DNA from: Clostridiales bacterium
Lineage (GTDB): Bacteria; Bacillota; Clostridia; Peptostreptococcales; Anaerovoracaceae
Length of the DNA stretch: 53,826 bases
Assembly (NCBI GenBank): GCA_022773945.1
Contig: JALFNS010000032.1
Span: 1 to 53,826, forward strand
Direction: 5' to 3'
In this document: positions 34,154-43,261 of the stretch, piece by piece
How the letters are laid out: each line of letters opens with the position of its first letter
Position numbering within the stretch: the first letter of the stretch is position 1
Made by a program: the position numbers and the translations under genes
Notes under the pieces: generated by a model
What the model was told of the DNA's origin: nothing
The model's database searches: none
What the model saw: only the letters and a program-made list of their open reading frames with translations

Positions 34154-34798
34154 CTATTCATCAAATGAATAAGCCTCCTCCAGATTCTCCAGCGTTTTTA
34201 TCATGTTACCGGTCAGTGCATTCAGGAACGAACTGTCTCCGTCGACAGCCGCAACCTTCCATGTATCGTCCTTTTTCACCAGATCAAGTGTGACTGTCTC
34301 GGAATAGGTTCTCTTCTTCAGCTTGTTTATCTCGGTTTCAAACAGAGTGTTTGCCAGTTTTTCAATCTGTTCTTCCGATGCACCATCGAAGGCAAGCGTC
34401 AGTGCCTGTGTAAAGTATTCCGACATGAATGATGAGAATGCAGAGCCGATATCATACGTCGTGATTTTAACATCTACAGTAGCCTTGTTTCCATCGATTT
34501 TTTCATTCGAAAGTTCATAGTTGAAATCCTGAAGCTTAGGCAACAGAATTTCTTCAAAATAATTGTCGTCTGCCGCCTCATCGCCTTCTTCGGCTTCCTC
34601 ATCCTCCACTGCGGACAGGAGGTTAAACGAACCACCGTCATATACTGTTTTAATTGTTTCCGTATCTCCGGATTTTACGGCTGAAAGGAAGGTATCCGCA
34701 GTCTCCGTCGGCGTTGGTCCCCCGCATCCGCATAATGCAAAGACTGCGACCAGGCAGATTGTTACACAGACAGCCAGCTTCCTCATGATTTTGTTCAT
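34154..34798 (-). CDS. Lipoprotein with helical DUF4878/DUF5105-like domain
   Basis: The 214-aa product has a lipoprotein signal with lipobox ALCGC. The mature part starts PTPTETADTFLSAVKSGDTE, the pattern of small NTF2-like lipoprotein domains (DUF4878/DUF5105 type), and continues with an acidic loop EDEEAEEGDEAADD. Function unknown. The start ATG at 34798 was chosen over an upstream in-frame GTG because the ribosome binding site GAGAGGTG sits before it. It lies between the WYL gene and another lipoprotein, 31 bp after the latter. Confidence 0.7.
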   Translation of the reverse strand: MNKIMRKLAVCVTICLVAVFALCGCGGPTPTETADTFLSAVKSGDTETIKTVYDGGSFNLLSAVEDEEAEEGDEAADDNYFEEILLPKLQDFNYELSNEKIDGNKATVDVKITTYDIGSAFSSFMSEYFTQALTLAFDGASEEQIEKLANTLFETEINKLKKRTYSETVTLDLVKKDDTWKVAAVDGDSSFLNALTGNMIKTLENLEEAYSFDE

Positions 34799-34829
34799 TG
34801 CAAACACCTCTCTTATATCTCATTCATCA

Positions 34830-35612
34830 TTAGAACGTAAGCTGGAATTCTTCCATATCGATATCATAATTCTCGGTATACCCGTCAATGTGCAGCGTAA
34901 TTTCCTTTTCCGGATCAAGAGGCTTTACACAGATAATTCCCTCCTTCGATGCACCTGCTGATACATCATCGATTTCCGGATAGTCGGCTTCATAATTGTA
35001 GTCGGCATCATACTGCTTGCCGTCCTGAACAATTCTCGCGGAGCCTGTATATGCACTCACTGTGTAATCCGATTTATTGTTCAGTTCCACATAGATTCGC
35101 GTCTCGCTCTCGGCGAATTCCACTTTTGATACAGTCAGCGTCGCGTCCGCTTCAGTCACTTCTTTATTTACTTCCCGCGTTTCAGTTGCCGGGGCTATTG
35201 CTTCCGCATATGTGGACTTTTCGATACTGTCTGCATTGATCTGTACGGTTGCGATTTCACCGCCGAAGGCATTTTCGCCGCTAAAGGTTCCTTCAATCAT
35301 ACCGTCTACAATGATGAAATCGTCTGTCTTGAAGGATTCGTCACTATTGATGTAAGCAATGAAATCCTCTTCGTAGTTTTCCACATCATACCACGCCTGA
35401 ACAGCAACGGTATCACCATCTCTGTCGGTGTTGAACACCTGGCCGGCAATTTTTATGTATTTCCCCTTATAGGCGTCCGGATCACCGAACACTTTGCTGA
35501 TTTCCGCCTGATCGACATATTCTTTCTCCGCACTGTCGCTGCCGCCGCTGCCGCATCCGAAAAATGCAAACACCATCACCAGGCTGATTGCCGCAATTAA
35601 AAATTTTTTCAT
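34830..35612 (-). CDS. Lipoprotein with OB-like and DUF4352-like domains
   Basis: The 260-aa product has a lipoprotein signal ending FFGCG. The first half (VFGDPDAYKGKYIKIAGQVF to GMIEGTF) resembles an OB-fold or tRNA_anti-like domain. The second half (ATLTVSKVEFAESETRIYVE, SKEGIICVKPL) resembles the immunoglobulin-like DUF4352 of Firmicute lipoproteins. Function unknown. The ATG at 35612 follows AGGAGG; an upstream ATG at 35630 lies in front of that site and is unlikely. It pairs with the lipoprotein gene that follows. Confidence 0.7.
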   Translation of the reverse strand: MKKFLIAAISLVMVFAFFGCGSGGSDSAEKEYVDQAEISKVFGDPDAYKGKYIKIAGQVFNTDRDGDTVAVQAWYDVENYEEDFIAYINSDESFKTDDFIIVDGMIEGTFSGENAFGGEIATVQINADSIEKSTYAEAIAPATETREVNKEVTEADATLTVSKVEFAESETRIYVELNNKSDYTVSAYTGSARIVQDGKQYDADYNYEADYPEIDDVSAGASKEGIICVKPLDPEKEITLHIDGYTENYDIDMEEFQLTF

Positions 35613-35747
35613 TTTCTTATCCTCCTGCATGACTCAGACTATTATCTTCACCACCATTAAACCACAAGCTTTCCCCGCCGGTCTACTGCAATAATCCCAT
35701 CATCCAAGCATTGGTCTATTTTTGTTAACATATGAATTGCTGCTATA

Positions 35748-35773
35748 ACAAAAGCTGCCGCTTATGCGACAGC
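35748..35773 (-). terminator. Terminator of vanY-prmA-rsmE
   Basis: Minus strand GCTGTCGC, loop ATAA, GGGCAGC-type arm GCGGCAGC (8 bp, one G-U pair), followed by TTTTGTT. It lies 10 bp after the rsmE stop codon. Confidence 0.75.
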
Positions 35774-35782
35774 CAATATCTC

Positions 35783-36574
35783 CTACAGCTCTAATTCATA
35801 CATCACCATTGCCAGAGCGGCAATTCCCGCCGTCTCTGTTCTGAGCACGGTCTTTCCCAGGCTGACGGAACATCCGCCGCCATTTACTATGGCTTCTGCC
35901 TCCGCCTCGGAGAATCCACCCTCGGGGCCTATTATAATCGCCACCCTCTCAGGAGCGCCTCCCTTTATCTCCGTGTACATGGGAGATGTTACCGTGAGCA
36001 GGGTGTCTTTTATTGTCGTTCCCTTCTCGTTCTCGTAGGGGAAGAGCACCAGATCGAAATCCTCGAATACATCCGGCCTTCCGGAGCCTGTGGTATCGGC
36101 AAGAAGTTCCTTCATCTTCACAGCGTCGCGCACAGGAGGAATCATCCCCCTCCTGCACTGCTTCACAGCCTCAGCCGACACCTTGTTCCACCGTTCGATC
36201 TTCTTCCCGAATTTGCCCTTGTCAACAACTACGGTTCTCTCCATGAACACGGGCACTATCTCGCTGACTCCCATTTCAACGCACTTCTGGACGATAACCT
36301 CCATCTTGCCCTGCTTAGGAATGCCCTGAAAGAGGGTCACTCTGGTGTGAGGCTCGCCGGAGAATGCCTGCTTGTCCGTTATTCTGACCACGGCCTCGTC
36401 CTCGTCAAGAGACTCGATAACGCCTTCATACTCCCATTCAACAGTGTCGGAAACCTCAACACTGTCCCCCTCCTTCAGACGCAGGACCTTAATCATGTGA
36501 TGAAGGTCATCGCGGCTGTCTATTACAATTGTTCCACCGCCTATATTCTCAGGCCCGACAAAAAATCTTCTCAT
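35783..36574 (-). CDS. rsmE: 16S rRNA m3U1498 methyltransferase RsmE
   Basis: SPOUT-class methyltransferase that modifies U1498 of 16S rRNA. The 263-aa product has the N-terminal PUA-like part (MRRFFVGPENI, DDLHHMIKVLRLKEGD) and the knot region IIGPEGGFSEAEAEAI ... SLGKTVLRTETAGIAAL that defines RsmE. It overlaps the end of prmA by 26 bp; the ATG has AAAGGATT upstream. The prmA-rsmE pairing is common in Firmicutes. Confidence 0.95.
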   Translation of the reverse strand: MRRFFVGPENIGGGTIVIDSRDDLHHMIKVLRLKEGDSVEVSDTVEWEYEGVIESLDEDEAVVRITDKQAFSGEPHTRVTLFQGIPKQGKMEVIVQKCVEMGVSEIVPVFMERTVVVDKGKFGKKIERWNKVSAEAVKQCRRGMIPPVRDAVKMKELLADTTGSGRPDVFEDFDLVLFPYENEKGTTIKDTLLTVTSPMYTEIKGGAPERVAIIIGPEGGFSEAEAEAIVNGGGCSVSLGKTVLRTETAGIAALAMVMYELEL

Positions 36575-37571
36575 ACAATCCTTTTCTTCTGGATTTTGCC
36601 GCTATGGCGCACCATTCTCCGTCTTCTCTTATCTCCAGAATCTCAAATCCCGCTTTCTCAACAGCAGAGGCGACCATATCCTTTTTCTCCAGAAGTATTC
36701 CCGAAGAGATGAATATTCCGCCCTTCTCCAGATGCTTCCTGGCAGCCGGCGCCATCTCCATAATCAGATTATGCATAAGGTTGGCTACGATGATATCTCC
36801 CTTCTCATCGATTCCGTCCATAAGGTTGCCTTCCTTCAGGCTTACCCTGTCTGCCACCTTGTTCAGCTCAACATTCTCCTCCGCAACGGAAAGCGCCTTA
36901 TCGTCAATCTCGATTCCCAGAACCCGGCCGCAGCCCATAAGCGCGGCGGCAATCGACAGGATGCCGCTTCCGCATCCCACATCTATCACCTTAATATCCT
37001 CCGGCTTCTTCTCACTTTCACCCACGTATTTCTCCATGAGCTTCATGCAAAGGCTGGTGGTCTCGTGTGTTCCCGTACCGAATGCCATTCCCGGGTCTAT
37101 CTCCAGAATCTTCTCTCCTTCAGCGGCGCTGTACTCCTCCCAGGAAGGCTTGACAACAATACTGTCTGTAATCTTTGACGGCTTGAAATTCTCCTTCCAT
37201 TTGTCCTTCCAGTCCTCATCATCGACTATGCAGTCCTCCGCGTAGAGACGTCCGAAATCGATGTTCTCACCGTACTCGCCGTACTGCTCCTTGCCCTTGA
37301 GCATCATTATGTCCAGCTTAAGTCTCTGGAGGAGAGCTCTGCCTCCCTCATTGTCGTTAAGGTACACGGACACTGTAGGCTCCTGCCCGCTGTTGTCCTT
37401 CAGGCTTTCGTCCACATAATCCCAGTCGTACTGGTTCTCGCTGTTCATTATGTCATCGAAGTCCGCAGGATCATCTATTGACAGCCTGTCGATTCCGTAT
37501 TTGAGAAAAATCTCCGTAAGGGCTTCTATTCCCTGTCTGCTCGCGTGTACCTTAAGTTCTATAAATTTCAT
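36549..37571 (-). CDS. prmA: Ribosomal protein L11 methyltransferase
   Basis: Trimethylates lysines of ribosomal protein L11. The 340-aa product has the N-terminal substrate-recognition domain, then DPGMAFGTGTHETTSLC, the SAM-binding VIDVGCGSGILSIAA and the catalytic-region IVANLMHNLI, normally NI. Length is somewhat above the usual 290-315 aa because of a longer N-terminal domain. It lies 14 bp after vanY and overlaps rsmE. Confidence 0.93.
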   Translation of the reverse strand: MKFIELKVHASRQGIEALTEIFLKYGIDRLSIDDPADFDDIMNSENQYDWDYVDESLKDNSGQEPTVSVYLNDNEGGRALLQRLKLDIMMLKGKEQYGEYGENIDFGRLYAEDCIVDDEDWKDKWKENFKPSKITDSIVVKPSWEEYSAAEGEKILEIDPGMAFGTGTHETTSLCMKLMEKYVGESEKKPEDIKVIDVGCGSGILSIAAALMGCGRVLGIEIDDKALSVAEENVELNKVADRVSLKEGNLMDGIDEKGDIIVANLMHNLIMEMAPAARKHLEKGGIFISSGILLEKKDMVASAVEKAGFEILEIREDGEWCAIAAKSRRKGLYEKIFCRA

Positions 37572-37585
37572 AAATCCTCCATGTT

Positions 37586-38422
37586 TTATTCATAATCCGG
37601 TGCCGCCTCGTTACCTGTATACTCCTCGAGAGTCAGCCCCGAATTTTTTATCTTCTCCGCGTTCTCCTGTCCCACATAACGTATATGCCACGGCTCGTAG
37701 ACATATCCCGTAATCTCCGTCTTGCCTTCCGGATATCTTATTATGAATCCGTACTTCCAGCAGTTCTCCGCCAGCCATTTACCCTCTTTCGTTTCATCGT
37801 AGGAGTAGGACAGCTTGTAGCCTACGGAAGGTGAGGATACGTCAGCGCAGAGTCCTGTCTGGTGCTCGCTGTATCCCGCTCTGGCCGAATACGTCTCAGC
37901 CTTGGCCGTGCCTTCCTGATTGGCATACCTTCTGAACAGGCCCTCCTGATAATCATAATCCCTGTATCCGCTTACCACCTTGATGGTGCTTCCCGCATCA
38001 GCGGCATCGGATGTGAGAGCATTCATGGCATCCGCTGCCTCTCTGGTCATGTACTGCCTGCTCTCATTCGTTCCCGTTCTTGAATCCGGCAGAATAAGAT
38101 CATCTGGAACATAGCCGCTGTCAAGCTTGTTGTGCTTGTTTACAATCATCAGCCTGTTGATGCTGACATATTCCCCCGAAGGTTCAATTTTTACCTGAGG
38201 AACGTATTCAGCCGGCTGAGTGGCTTTCGTCGTCTCCGCCACCGTTTCCTTCACGCCGTGCTCCTCCGGCTTCTCCTCATCTCCGGCAAGCCATCCCGCT
38301 ATATTAACTGCGGCCGCAATAATAAGGACTATTACCACAATGCCGGCTACAACGGCGGACAGAAACAGCTTCATGTTGGCGATTCTGTATTTTTTTCTGC
38401 GTCTTCTGCGTTTTTTACTCAT
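37586..38422 (-). CDS. VanY-type D-alanyl-D-alanine carboxypeptidase (M15B)
   Basis: Zinc carboxypeptidase that trims the terminal D-Ala of peptidoglycan stem peptides outside the membrane. The 278-aa product has a very basic N-terminus, one membrane anchor near residues 19-45 and a Thr/Glu-rich linker. The M15B motifs are YSEHQTGLCAD (His187, Asp194) and YEPWHIRYVG (Glu243, His246). No van resistance cluster is nearby, so general wall maturation is more likely. The -10 box ends only 7 bp before the ATG and no ribosome binding site is visible, so the mRNA may be leaderless. Confidence 0.9.
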   Translation of the reverse strand: MSKKRRRRRKKYRIANMKLFLSAVVAGIVVIVLIIAAAVNIAGWLAGDEEKPEEHGVKETVAETTKATQPAEYVPQVKIEPSGEYVSINRLMIVNKHNKLDSGYVPDDLILPDSRTGTNESRQYMTREAADAMNALTSDAADAGSTIKVVSGYRDYDYQEGLFRRYANQEGTAKAETYSARAGYSEHQTGLCADVSSPSVGYKLSYSYDETKEGKWLAENCWKYGFIIRYPEGKTEITGYVYEPWHIRYVGQENAEKIKNSGLTLEEYTGNEAAPDYE

Positions 38423-38429
38423 GCCCTAC

Positions 38430-38458
38430 ATTATATCCCATATTCGGCACAAAGGCAA
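38430..38458 (-). promoter_or_regulatory. Sigma-A promoter of vanY, leaderless configuration
   Basis: Minus strand TTGCCT (38453-38458), 17-bp spacer, perfect TATAAT (38430-38435). Transcription would start at or within 1-2 nt of the vanY ATG. Confidence 0.6.
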
Positions 38459-38498
38459 AAAAATACGGAGCAGCTGCATATATTCGTGCAGCTGCTCC
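38455..38498 (-). terminator. Terminator of hrcA-grpE-dnaK-dnaJ operon
   Basis: Minus strand: perfect 12-bp stem GGAGCAGCTGCA / TGCAGCTGCTCC, 8-nt loop, followed by GTATTTTTTT. It starts 8 bp after the dnaJ stop codon; its T-tract overlaps the vanY -35 box. Confidence 0.95.
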
Positions 38499-38506
38499 CG
38501 GTTATT

Positions 38507-39646
38507 CTACGAAAAGAACTCTTTAAGAGAAGCGAGGAATCCGCTCTTCTTCGAGTAGCATTCATCGGTAACTTCCTTGCCCATAGCTTCCACAGCTTTC
38601 TTCTGCTTCTTGTTGAGCTTGGTCGGAACCTCCAGGCTGACCTTCACGTAGAGGTCTCCCTTCCTGCCGCCTCTGACATTCTTGATGCCTTTGCCCTTGA
38701 GCCGGAATACGGTACCCGGCTGGGTCCCCGCAGGAATCTTGTATGAAACCTTCTCCTCGAGTGTAGGAACCACTATCTCGTCTCCCAGTGCAGCCTGATT
38801 GAATGTTATAGGTATTTCAAGCCACAGATCCTGTCCTCTGCGCTCAAACAGCTTGTGCGGTCTGACGTTGAGAACGATGTAGAGATCTCCGTCCGGGCCG
38901 CCGTTGATTCCCGGTTCTCCCTGTCCTCTTACAGGTATTACGGAATCGTTGTCAACTCCGGCAGGTATGTTTATGGTAATCGTTACCGTATCCCTTACTC
39001 TGCCTGTTCCTCCGCAATCCGGGCACGGACTCTCGTTTATCTCGCCTGTGCCGTTGCAGTCAGGACACGGAGATACGCTCTGGAACACACCCAGAGGTGT
39101 CTGCTGCTGGGTTCTTATCTCCCCGCTGCCGCCGCACCTTGGACACGTCTTCTTGGATGTGCCCGGTGCCGCTCCCGTGCCGCCGCAGTTCTTGCACTTG
39201 ACGTTCTTGGTAAGCCTTATCTGCTTCTTGACTCCGAAGGCAGCCTCCTCGAAGTCTATAGTCATAGTCTTCTGGATGTCACTGCCCTTTCTCGGCCCGT
39301 TATTTCTCCTGCTGCCGCCTCCGCCGAATCCGCCGCCGAAGGCACTTCCGAACATGTCGAAAATGTCTTCGAATCCGCCGAATCCGCCAAATCCGCCGCC
39401 ACCGGCGAAACTGTTCGGATCCACTCCCGCATGACCGAATCTGTCATACTTGGACTTCTGCTCCGGATCGGAGAGAACAGCGTAGGCTTCATTGATCTCT
39501 TTGAATTTTTCTTCGGCCTCCTTATCGCCCGGGTTCTTGTCAGGATGATATTTCATGGCCAGTTTTCTGAAGGCCTTCTTTATTTCATCATCACTGGCAC
39601 CCTTGGATAAGCCCAGGACCTCATAGTAATCTCTTTTATCTGCCAT
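38507..39646 (-). CDS. dnaJ: Chaperone DnaJ
   Basis: Hsp40 co-chaperone that stimulates DnaK ATPase. The 379-aa product has the J domain ([20 protein letters not shown] and HPD in YHPDKNPGD), a Gly/Phe-rich region and four CxxCxG zinc-binding repeats (CKNCGG, CPRCGG, CPDCNG, CPDCGG). The C-terminal substrate domain follows. Its ATG overlaps the dnaK stop codon (TAATG). Last gene of the heat-shock operon, followed by a strong terminator. Confidence 0.97.
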   Translation of the reverse strand: MADKRDYYEVLGLSKGASDDEIKKAFRKLAMKYHPDKNPGDKEAEEKFKEINEAYAVLSDPEQKSKYDRFGHAGVDPNSFAGGGGFGGFGGFEDIFDMFGSAFGGGFGGGGSRRNNGPRKGSDIQKTMTIDFEEAAFGVKKQIRLTKNVKCKNCGGTGAAPGTSKKTCPRCGGSGEIRTQQQTPLGVFQSVSPCPDCNGTGEINESPCPDCGGTGRVRDTVTITINIPAGVDNDSVIPVRGQGEPGINGGPDGDLYIVLNVRPHKLFERRGQDLWLEIPITFNQAALGDEIVVPTLEEKVSYKIPAGTQPGTVFRLKGKGIKNVRGGRKGDLYVKVSLEVPTKLNKKQKKAVEAMGKEVTDECYSKKSGFLASLKEFFS

Positions 39647-41547
39647 TACTTGCTTTCTTTCTCATCGTCCACAACTTCGAAATCAGCGTCAACCACGTTG
39701 TCATCTGAAGCTCCCGGTGCCTGTCCGCCTGCCGGGCCGGCACCTGCTGCGCCTGCTCCCATGCCGCTCATGTTAGGACCTGCTCCTGCCGCACCGGCTG
39801 CTCCTGCCGCCTGAGCCTGCTGATACATCTTGGCCGAAATTGTGTGGAACTTCTCTGTAAGAGCCTCGGTCTTCTCCTTGATCTCATCGATATTTCCTGC
39901 ATTGAGGGCTGCCTGAAGAGCATCCTTGGCTGCAGTGATATCGTTCTTCTCTTCTTCTGAGAGAGCCGTCTCAAGCTCCTTCATGTTCTTTTCTGTTTCG
40001 TATATGAGGGTTTCGGCCTGGTTCTTGACCTCAACCTCTTCCTTTCTCTTCTTGTCTTCTTCTGCGAACTGCTCTGCCTCCTTCACCTTCGCATTGATCT
40101 CTTCCTCGCTGAGCTTGGTTGAGGATGTGATGGTGATGTTCTGTGACTTGCCTGTTCCCAGATCCTTAGCGCTTACGTTTACGATACCGTTGGCATCGAT
40201 GTCGAAGGTTACCTCAATCTGAGGAACTCCACGTGGGGCCGGCGGAATACCTGTGAGCTGGAATCTTCCGAGGGTGGTATTTCCTGCCGCCATGTCTCTC
40301 TCGCCCTGCATTACGTGAATGTCAACTGCAGGCTGGTTGTCTGCCGCCGTCGAGAATATCTGGCTCTTCTTTGTAGGAATAGTCGTATTTCTCTCGATAA
40401 GCTTGGTTGCAACTCCGCCGAGTGTTTCGATTGACAGTGAAAGCGGTGTTACGTCCAGAAGCAGTACGTCATGAACTTCTCCTGTCAGTACTCCTGCCTG
40501 AATAGCTGCGCCTACTGCAACACACTCATCCGGGTTGATTCCCTTGAACGGCTCCTTGCCTGTAACTCTCTTAACAGCTTCCTGTACAGCCGGAATTCTT
40601 GTTGATCCGCCGACCAGGATAACCTTGTTGAGGTCGCTGTTGCTTACGCCTGCATCTCTCATAGCCTTCTGCATAGGCTCGATGGTCTTGTTTACCAGAT
40701 CTGATGTGAGCTGATCGAACTTGGCTCTGGTGATATCCATGTTCAGGTGAAGCGGACCTGCATCGCTTACCGTTATAAACGGCAGGTTGATGTTCGTTGT
40801 CTGTGCGCTTGAAAGCTCTTTCTTGGCCTTCTCTGCAGCTTCCTTCAGACGCTGGATAGCCATCTTGTCCTGTCTCAGGTCGATTCCGTTCTCCTGTGAG
40901 AATGTATCTGCCATGTAGTTCAGGAGAGCTTCGTCGAAATCATCTCCGCCCAGCTTGTTGTTTCCGTTTGTAGCCAGTACTTCGAACACGCCGTCTGCCA
41001 GCTCGAGTATGGATACATCGAATGTACCGCCGCCCAGGTCGTAGATGAGAACCTTCTGAGCCGCATCATCCTTGTCCAGACCGTAAGCCAGTGAAGCCGC
41101 CGTCGGCTCGTTGATTATTCTCTTTACATCCAGACCTGCAATCTTACCTGCATCCTTGGTAGCCTGCTTCTGGCTGTCTGTGAAGTATGCAGGAACTGTG
41201 ATTACGGCTTCCGATACTGTCTCGCCCAGATAGCTCTCCGCGTCAGCCTTGAGCTTGGCCAGAATCATGGCACTTATGTCCTGAGGAGTGTACTTCTTGC
41301 CGTCGATTGTAACTTCATATGCTTCACCCATGTGTCTCTTAATGGATGAAATTGTTCTCTCAGGGTTTGTGATAGCCTGTCTCTTGGCTGTCTCACCAAC
41401 CAGTCTCTCGCCGTTCTTGGCGAAACCTACGACTGACGGAGTTGTTCTTGCTCCCTCAGCATTTGCTATTACTGTAGGCTCTCCGCCTTCCAGTACTGCC
41501 ACACACGAATTTGTAGTTCCTAAGTCAATACCTATTACTTTTCCCAT
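39646..41547 (-). CDS. dnaK: Chaperone DnaK (Hsp70)
   Basis: Hsp70 ATPase chaperone. The 633-aa product begins [20 protein letters not shown] and has [28 protein letters not shown], the substrate-domain [18 protein letters not shown] and a Gly/Ala-rich tail ending [10 protein letters not shown]. Like other Gram-positive DnaK proteins it appears to lack a short segment in the first lobe; this was judged from length only. It lies 38 bp after grpE. Confidence 0.98.
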   Translation of the reverse strand: MGKVIGIDLGTTNSCVAVLEGGEPTVIANAEGARTTPSVVGFAKNGERLVGETAKRQAITNPERTISSIKRHMGEAYEVTIDGKKYTPQDISAMILAKLKADAESYLGETVSEAVITVPAYFTDSQKQATKDAGKIAGLDVKRIINEPTAASLAYGLDKDDAAQKVLIYDLGGGTFDVSILELADGVFEVLATNGNNKLGGDDFDEALLNYMADTFSQENGIDLRQDKMAIQRLKEAAEKAKKELSSAQTTNINLPFITVSDAGPLHLNMDITRAKFDQLTSDLVNKTIEPMQKAMRDAGVSNSDLNKVILVGGSTRIPAVQEAVKRVTGKEPFKGINPDECVAVGAAIQAGVLTGEVHDVLLLDVTPLSLSIETLGGVATKLIERNTTIPTKKSQIFSTAADNQPAVDIHVMQGERDMAAGNTTLGRFQLTGIPPAPRGVPQIEVTFDIDANGIVNVSAKDLGTGKSQNITITSSTKLSEEEINAKVKEAEQFAEEDKKRKEEVEVKNQAETLIYETEKNMKELETALSEEEKNDITAAKDALQAALNAGNIDEIKEKTEALTEKFHTISAKMYQQAQAAGAAGAAGAGPNMSGMGAGAAGAGPAGGQAPGASDDNVVDADFEVVDDEKESK

Positions 41548-41585
41548 GTCATTTTCCTCCTTTGTATTTACCGAAAGCAGCTCGA

Positions 41586-42128
41586 TCAGCTTACAACCTT
41601 CACCATGGAAGGTCTTATAACCTTGCCGTTGAGAGTGTAGCCCTTCTGCATAACTCCGGAAACCTTGCCGCTTTCATATTCTTCAGTTTCCTCAGTCAGT
41701 ACCGCATTGTGGAAGTTCGGGTCAAACTCCTCGCCCAGTGCAGGTATCTCAGCCAGCCCCGCCTTGACAAGCACGTCGGACAGCTGTCTGAAAATCATCT
41801 CCATTCCCTCCTTGAAGCCATCACCGGCCTCCTGGAGCAAAGCCCTCTCGAAATTGTCCAGAACCTCGAGAAGCTGGCTCATAATCTGCTCGTTGGCATA
41901 GGAACGAAGATCGGATTTCTCCTTTTCCACCCTTTTCTTGTAGTTCTGGAAGTCAGCCATCAGTCTGAGATACCGCGTGTTCTCGTCCTCTTCAGGCTCT
42001 TCCTTGCCCTCTGCTTTTTCTTCAGTACTCTCTTTTCCCTTTTCCTCCTTGTCTTCCTCTTCAGTTTTCTCTCTTTCCTCAATACCTTCCTGTTCTTCCA
42101 GGACCTTATCCCTGTTATCTTCCATCAT
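41586..42128 (-). CDS. grpE: Nucleotide exchange factor GrpE
   Basis: Exchange factor for DnaK. The 180-aa product has a long Glu/Lys-rich coiled-coil N-terminal half and the GrpE core: [19 protein letters not shown] near residues 49-67 and [30 protein letters not shown] near the end. It overlaps hrcA by 14 bp. It begins with two ATGs (42126-42128 and 42123-42125), so the exact start is uncertain by one residue. Confidence 0.95.
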   Translation of the reverse strand: MMEDNRDKVLEEQEGIEEREKTEEEDKEEKGKESTEEKAEGKEEPEEDENTRYLRLMADFQNYKKRVEKEKSDLRSYANEQIMSQLLEVLDNFERALLQEAGDGFKEGMEMIFRQLSDVLVKAGLAEIPALGEEFDPNFHNAVLTEETEEYESGKVSGVMQKGYTLNGKVIRPSMVKVVS

Positions 42129-43158
42129 CGTCTCCTTCCGTAAGTCTGAATGCCTTCGTTATATTCTCTGTCAGATATTCAACTACTGACGTGACTTCAT
42201 CGTATTTCATACGAGTCGGACCTATTACTCCCAGCTTGCCCACCAGCTTGCCGTCCACATGATATGTGGCCGAAATGACGCTGCAGTCCGCCAGGTCCTC
42301 GTCCTGATTCTCGCCTCCGATGGTAATCATCACACCATCGTCTCTTCCCTTTATCTTCTGTGTAATTTCTTTCTTCCTGTCAATCATCTGGAAGAAGGAT
42401 CTCGCCTTCTCTATGTCATTGTATTCAGGAAGAGAAAATATATTTGTCATACCGTCCATATAGAGGTTGACGTTCAGCATATCCTCCAGAGTTCTTATGA
42501 AGCTCGGGGCTATACTGTTCTCAAACATTGCCATGGCTTCCGCATCCGCCCGGAAGGTCTTGATGATATCAAGCTTGAGCGCCTCGCTGAGGGTTTTGCC
42601 GCTGTAATTATAGGTCATATTCTTGGCCAGAACCCTGAGGGTTTCCTCGGAAGCAGGCTTCTTCAGCCTGACCGCCGCATTGCTTGCTCTGCCGCTGTCA
42701 GATACCAGCATTATCACTACCGTATGGTCATCCACCGGGAGCAGATTCACATACTTGAGCTTGTCCTGCTCCTTGCCCGGTGAAAGGGCAAAGGCCGTGA
42801 GATTTGTTATCTCCGACAGCACATGAGCCGCTCTCTCTATAAGAGTGTCAAGCTCCGAAACATTGGCGTAGAGCCTGTCACTTATGGCTTTCTTCTGCTC
42901 CGCAGTCAGCTCCCTCTTCTTCATCATCTCATTGACATACAGCCTGTATGCCTTCTCGGAGGGAACTCTTCCCGAGGATGTGTGGGGATGTGTCAGATAC
43001 CCCATCTCCTCAAGATCAGACATTTCATTTCTTATAGTCGCAGGACTTCCCAGCTCATAATTCTTCGATATGGTTCTGGAGCCCACCGGCTCAGCTGTCC
43101 TGACAAAATCTGCAATTACGGCCTGCAATATTTTTAATTTACGTTCTGTTAAATCCAT
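42115..43158 (-). CDS. hrcA: Heat-inducible transcription repressor HrcA
   Basis: Repressor that binds CIRCE and controls class I heat-shock genes. The 347-aa product has an N-terminal winged helix (LTERKLKILQAVIADFVRTA, EPVGSRTISKNYELGSPATI) followed by HTSSGRVPSEKAYR and the C-terminal dimerisation/GAF-like domain ending VIGPTRMKYDEVTSVVEYL. It is first in the operon behind the CIRCE element, so it controls its own synthesis. Confidence 0.97.
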   Translation of the reverse strand: MDLTERKLKILQAVIADFVRTAEPVGSRTISKNYELGSPATIRNEMSDLEEMGYLTHPHTSSGRVPSEKAYRLYVNEMMKKRELTAEQKKAISDRLYANVSELDTLIERAAHVLSEITNLTAFALSPGKEQDKLKYVNLLPVDDHTVVIMLVSDSGRASNAAVRLKKPASEETLRVLAKNMTYNYSGKTLSEALKLDIIKTFRADAEAMAMFENSIAPSFIRTLEDMLNVNLYMDGMTNIFSLPEYNDIEKARSFFQMIDRKKEITQKIKGRDDGVMITIGGENQDEDLADCSVISATYHVDGKLVGKLGVIGPTRMKYDEVTSVVEYLTENITKAFRLTEGDDDGR

Positions 43159-43177
43159 TGTAAGCCTCCTTTTGTTA

Positions 43178-43204
43178 TTAGCACTCTTTATCTGCGAGTG
43201 CTAA
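43178..43204. promoter_or_regulatory. CIRCE element (HrcA operator)
   Basis: TTAGCACTC (43178-43186), 9-bp spacer, GAGTGCTAA (43196-43204): an exact match to the CIRCE consensus, between the promoter and hrcA. Confidence 0.98.
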
Positions 43205-43215
43205 CCTCTATACAT

Positions 43216-43244
43216 AAAGTACCACTTTTGCGTTACGGTGTCAA
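43216..43244 (-). promoter_or_regulatory. Sigma-A promoter of hrcA operon
   Basis: Minus strand TTGACA (43239-43244), 17-bp spacer, TACTTT (43216-43221). The CIRCE palindrome begins 11 bp downstream of the -10 box, covering the transcription start. Confidence 0.8.
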
Positions 43245-43261
43245 CACTTAGCGGTGATTTT

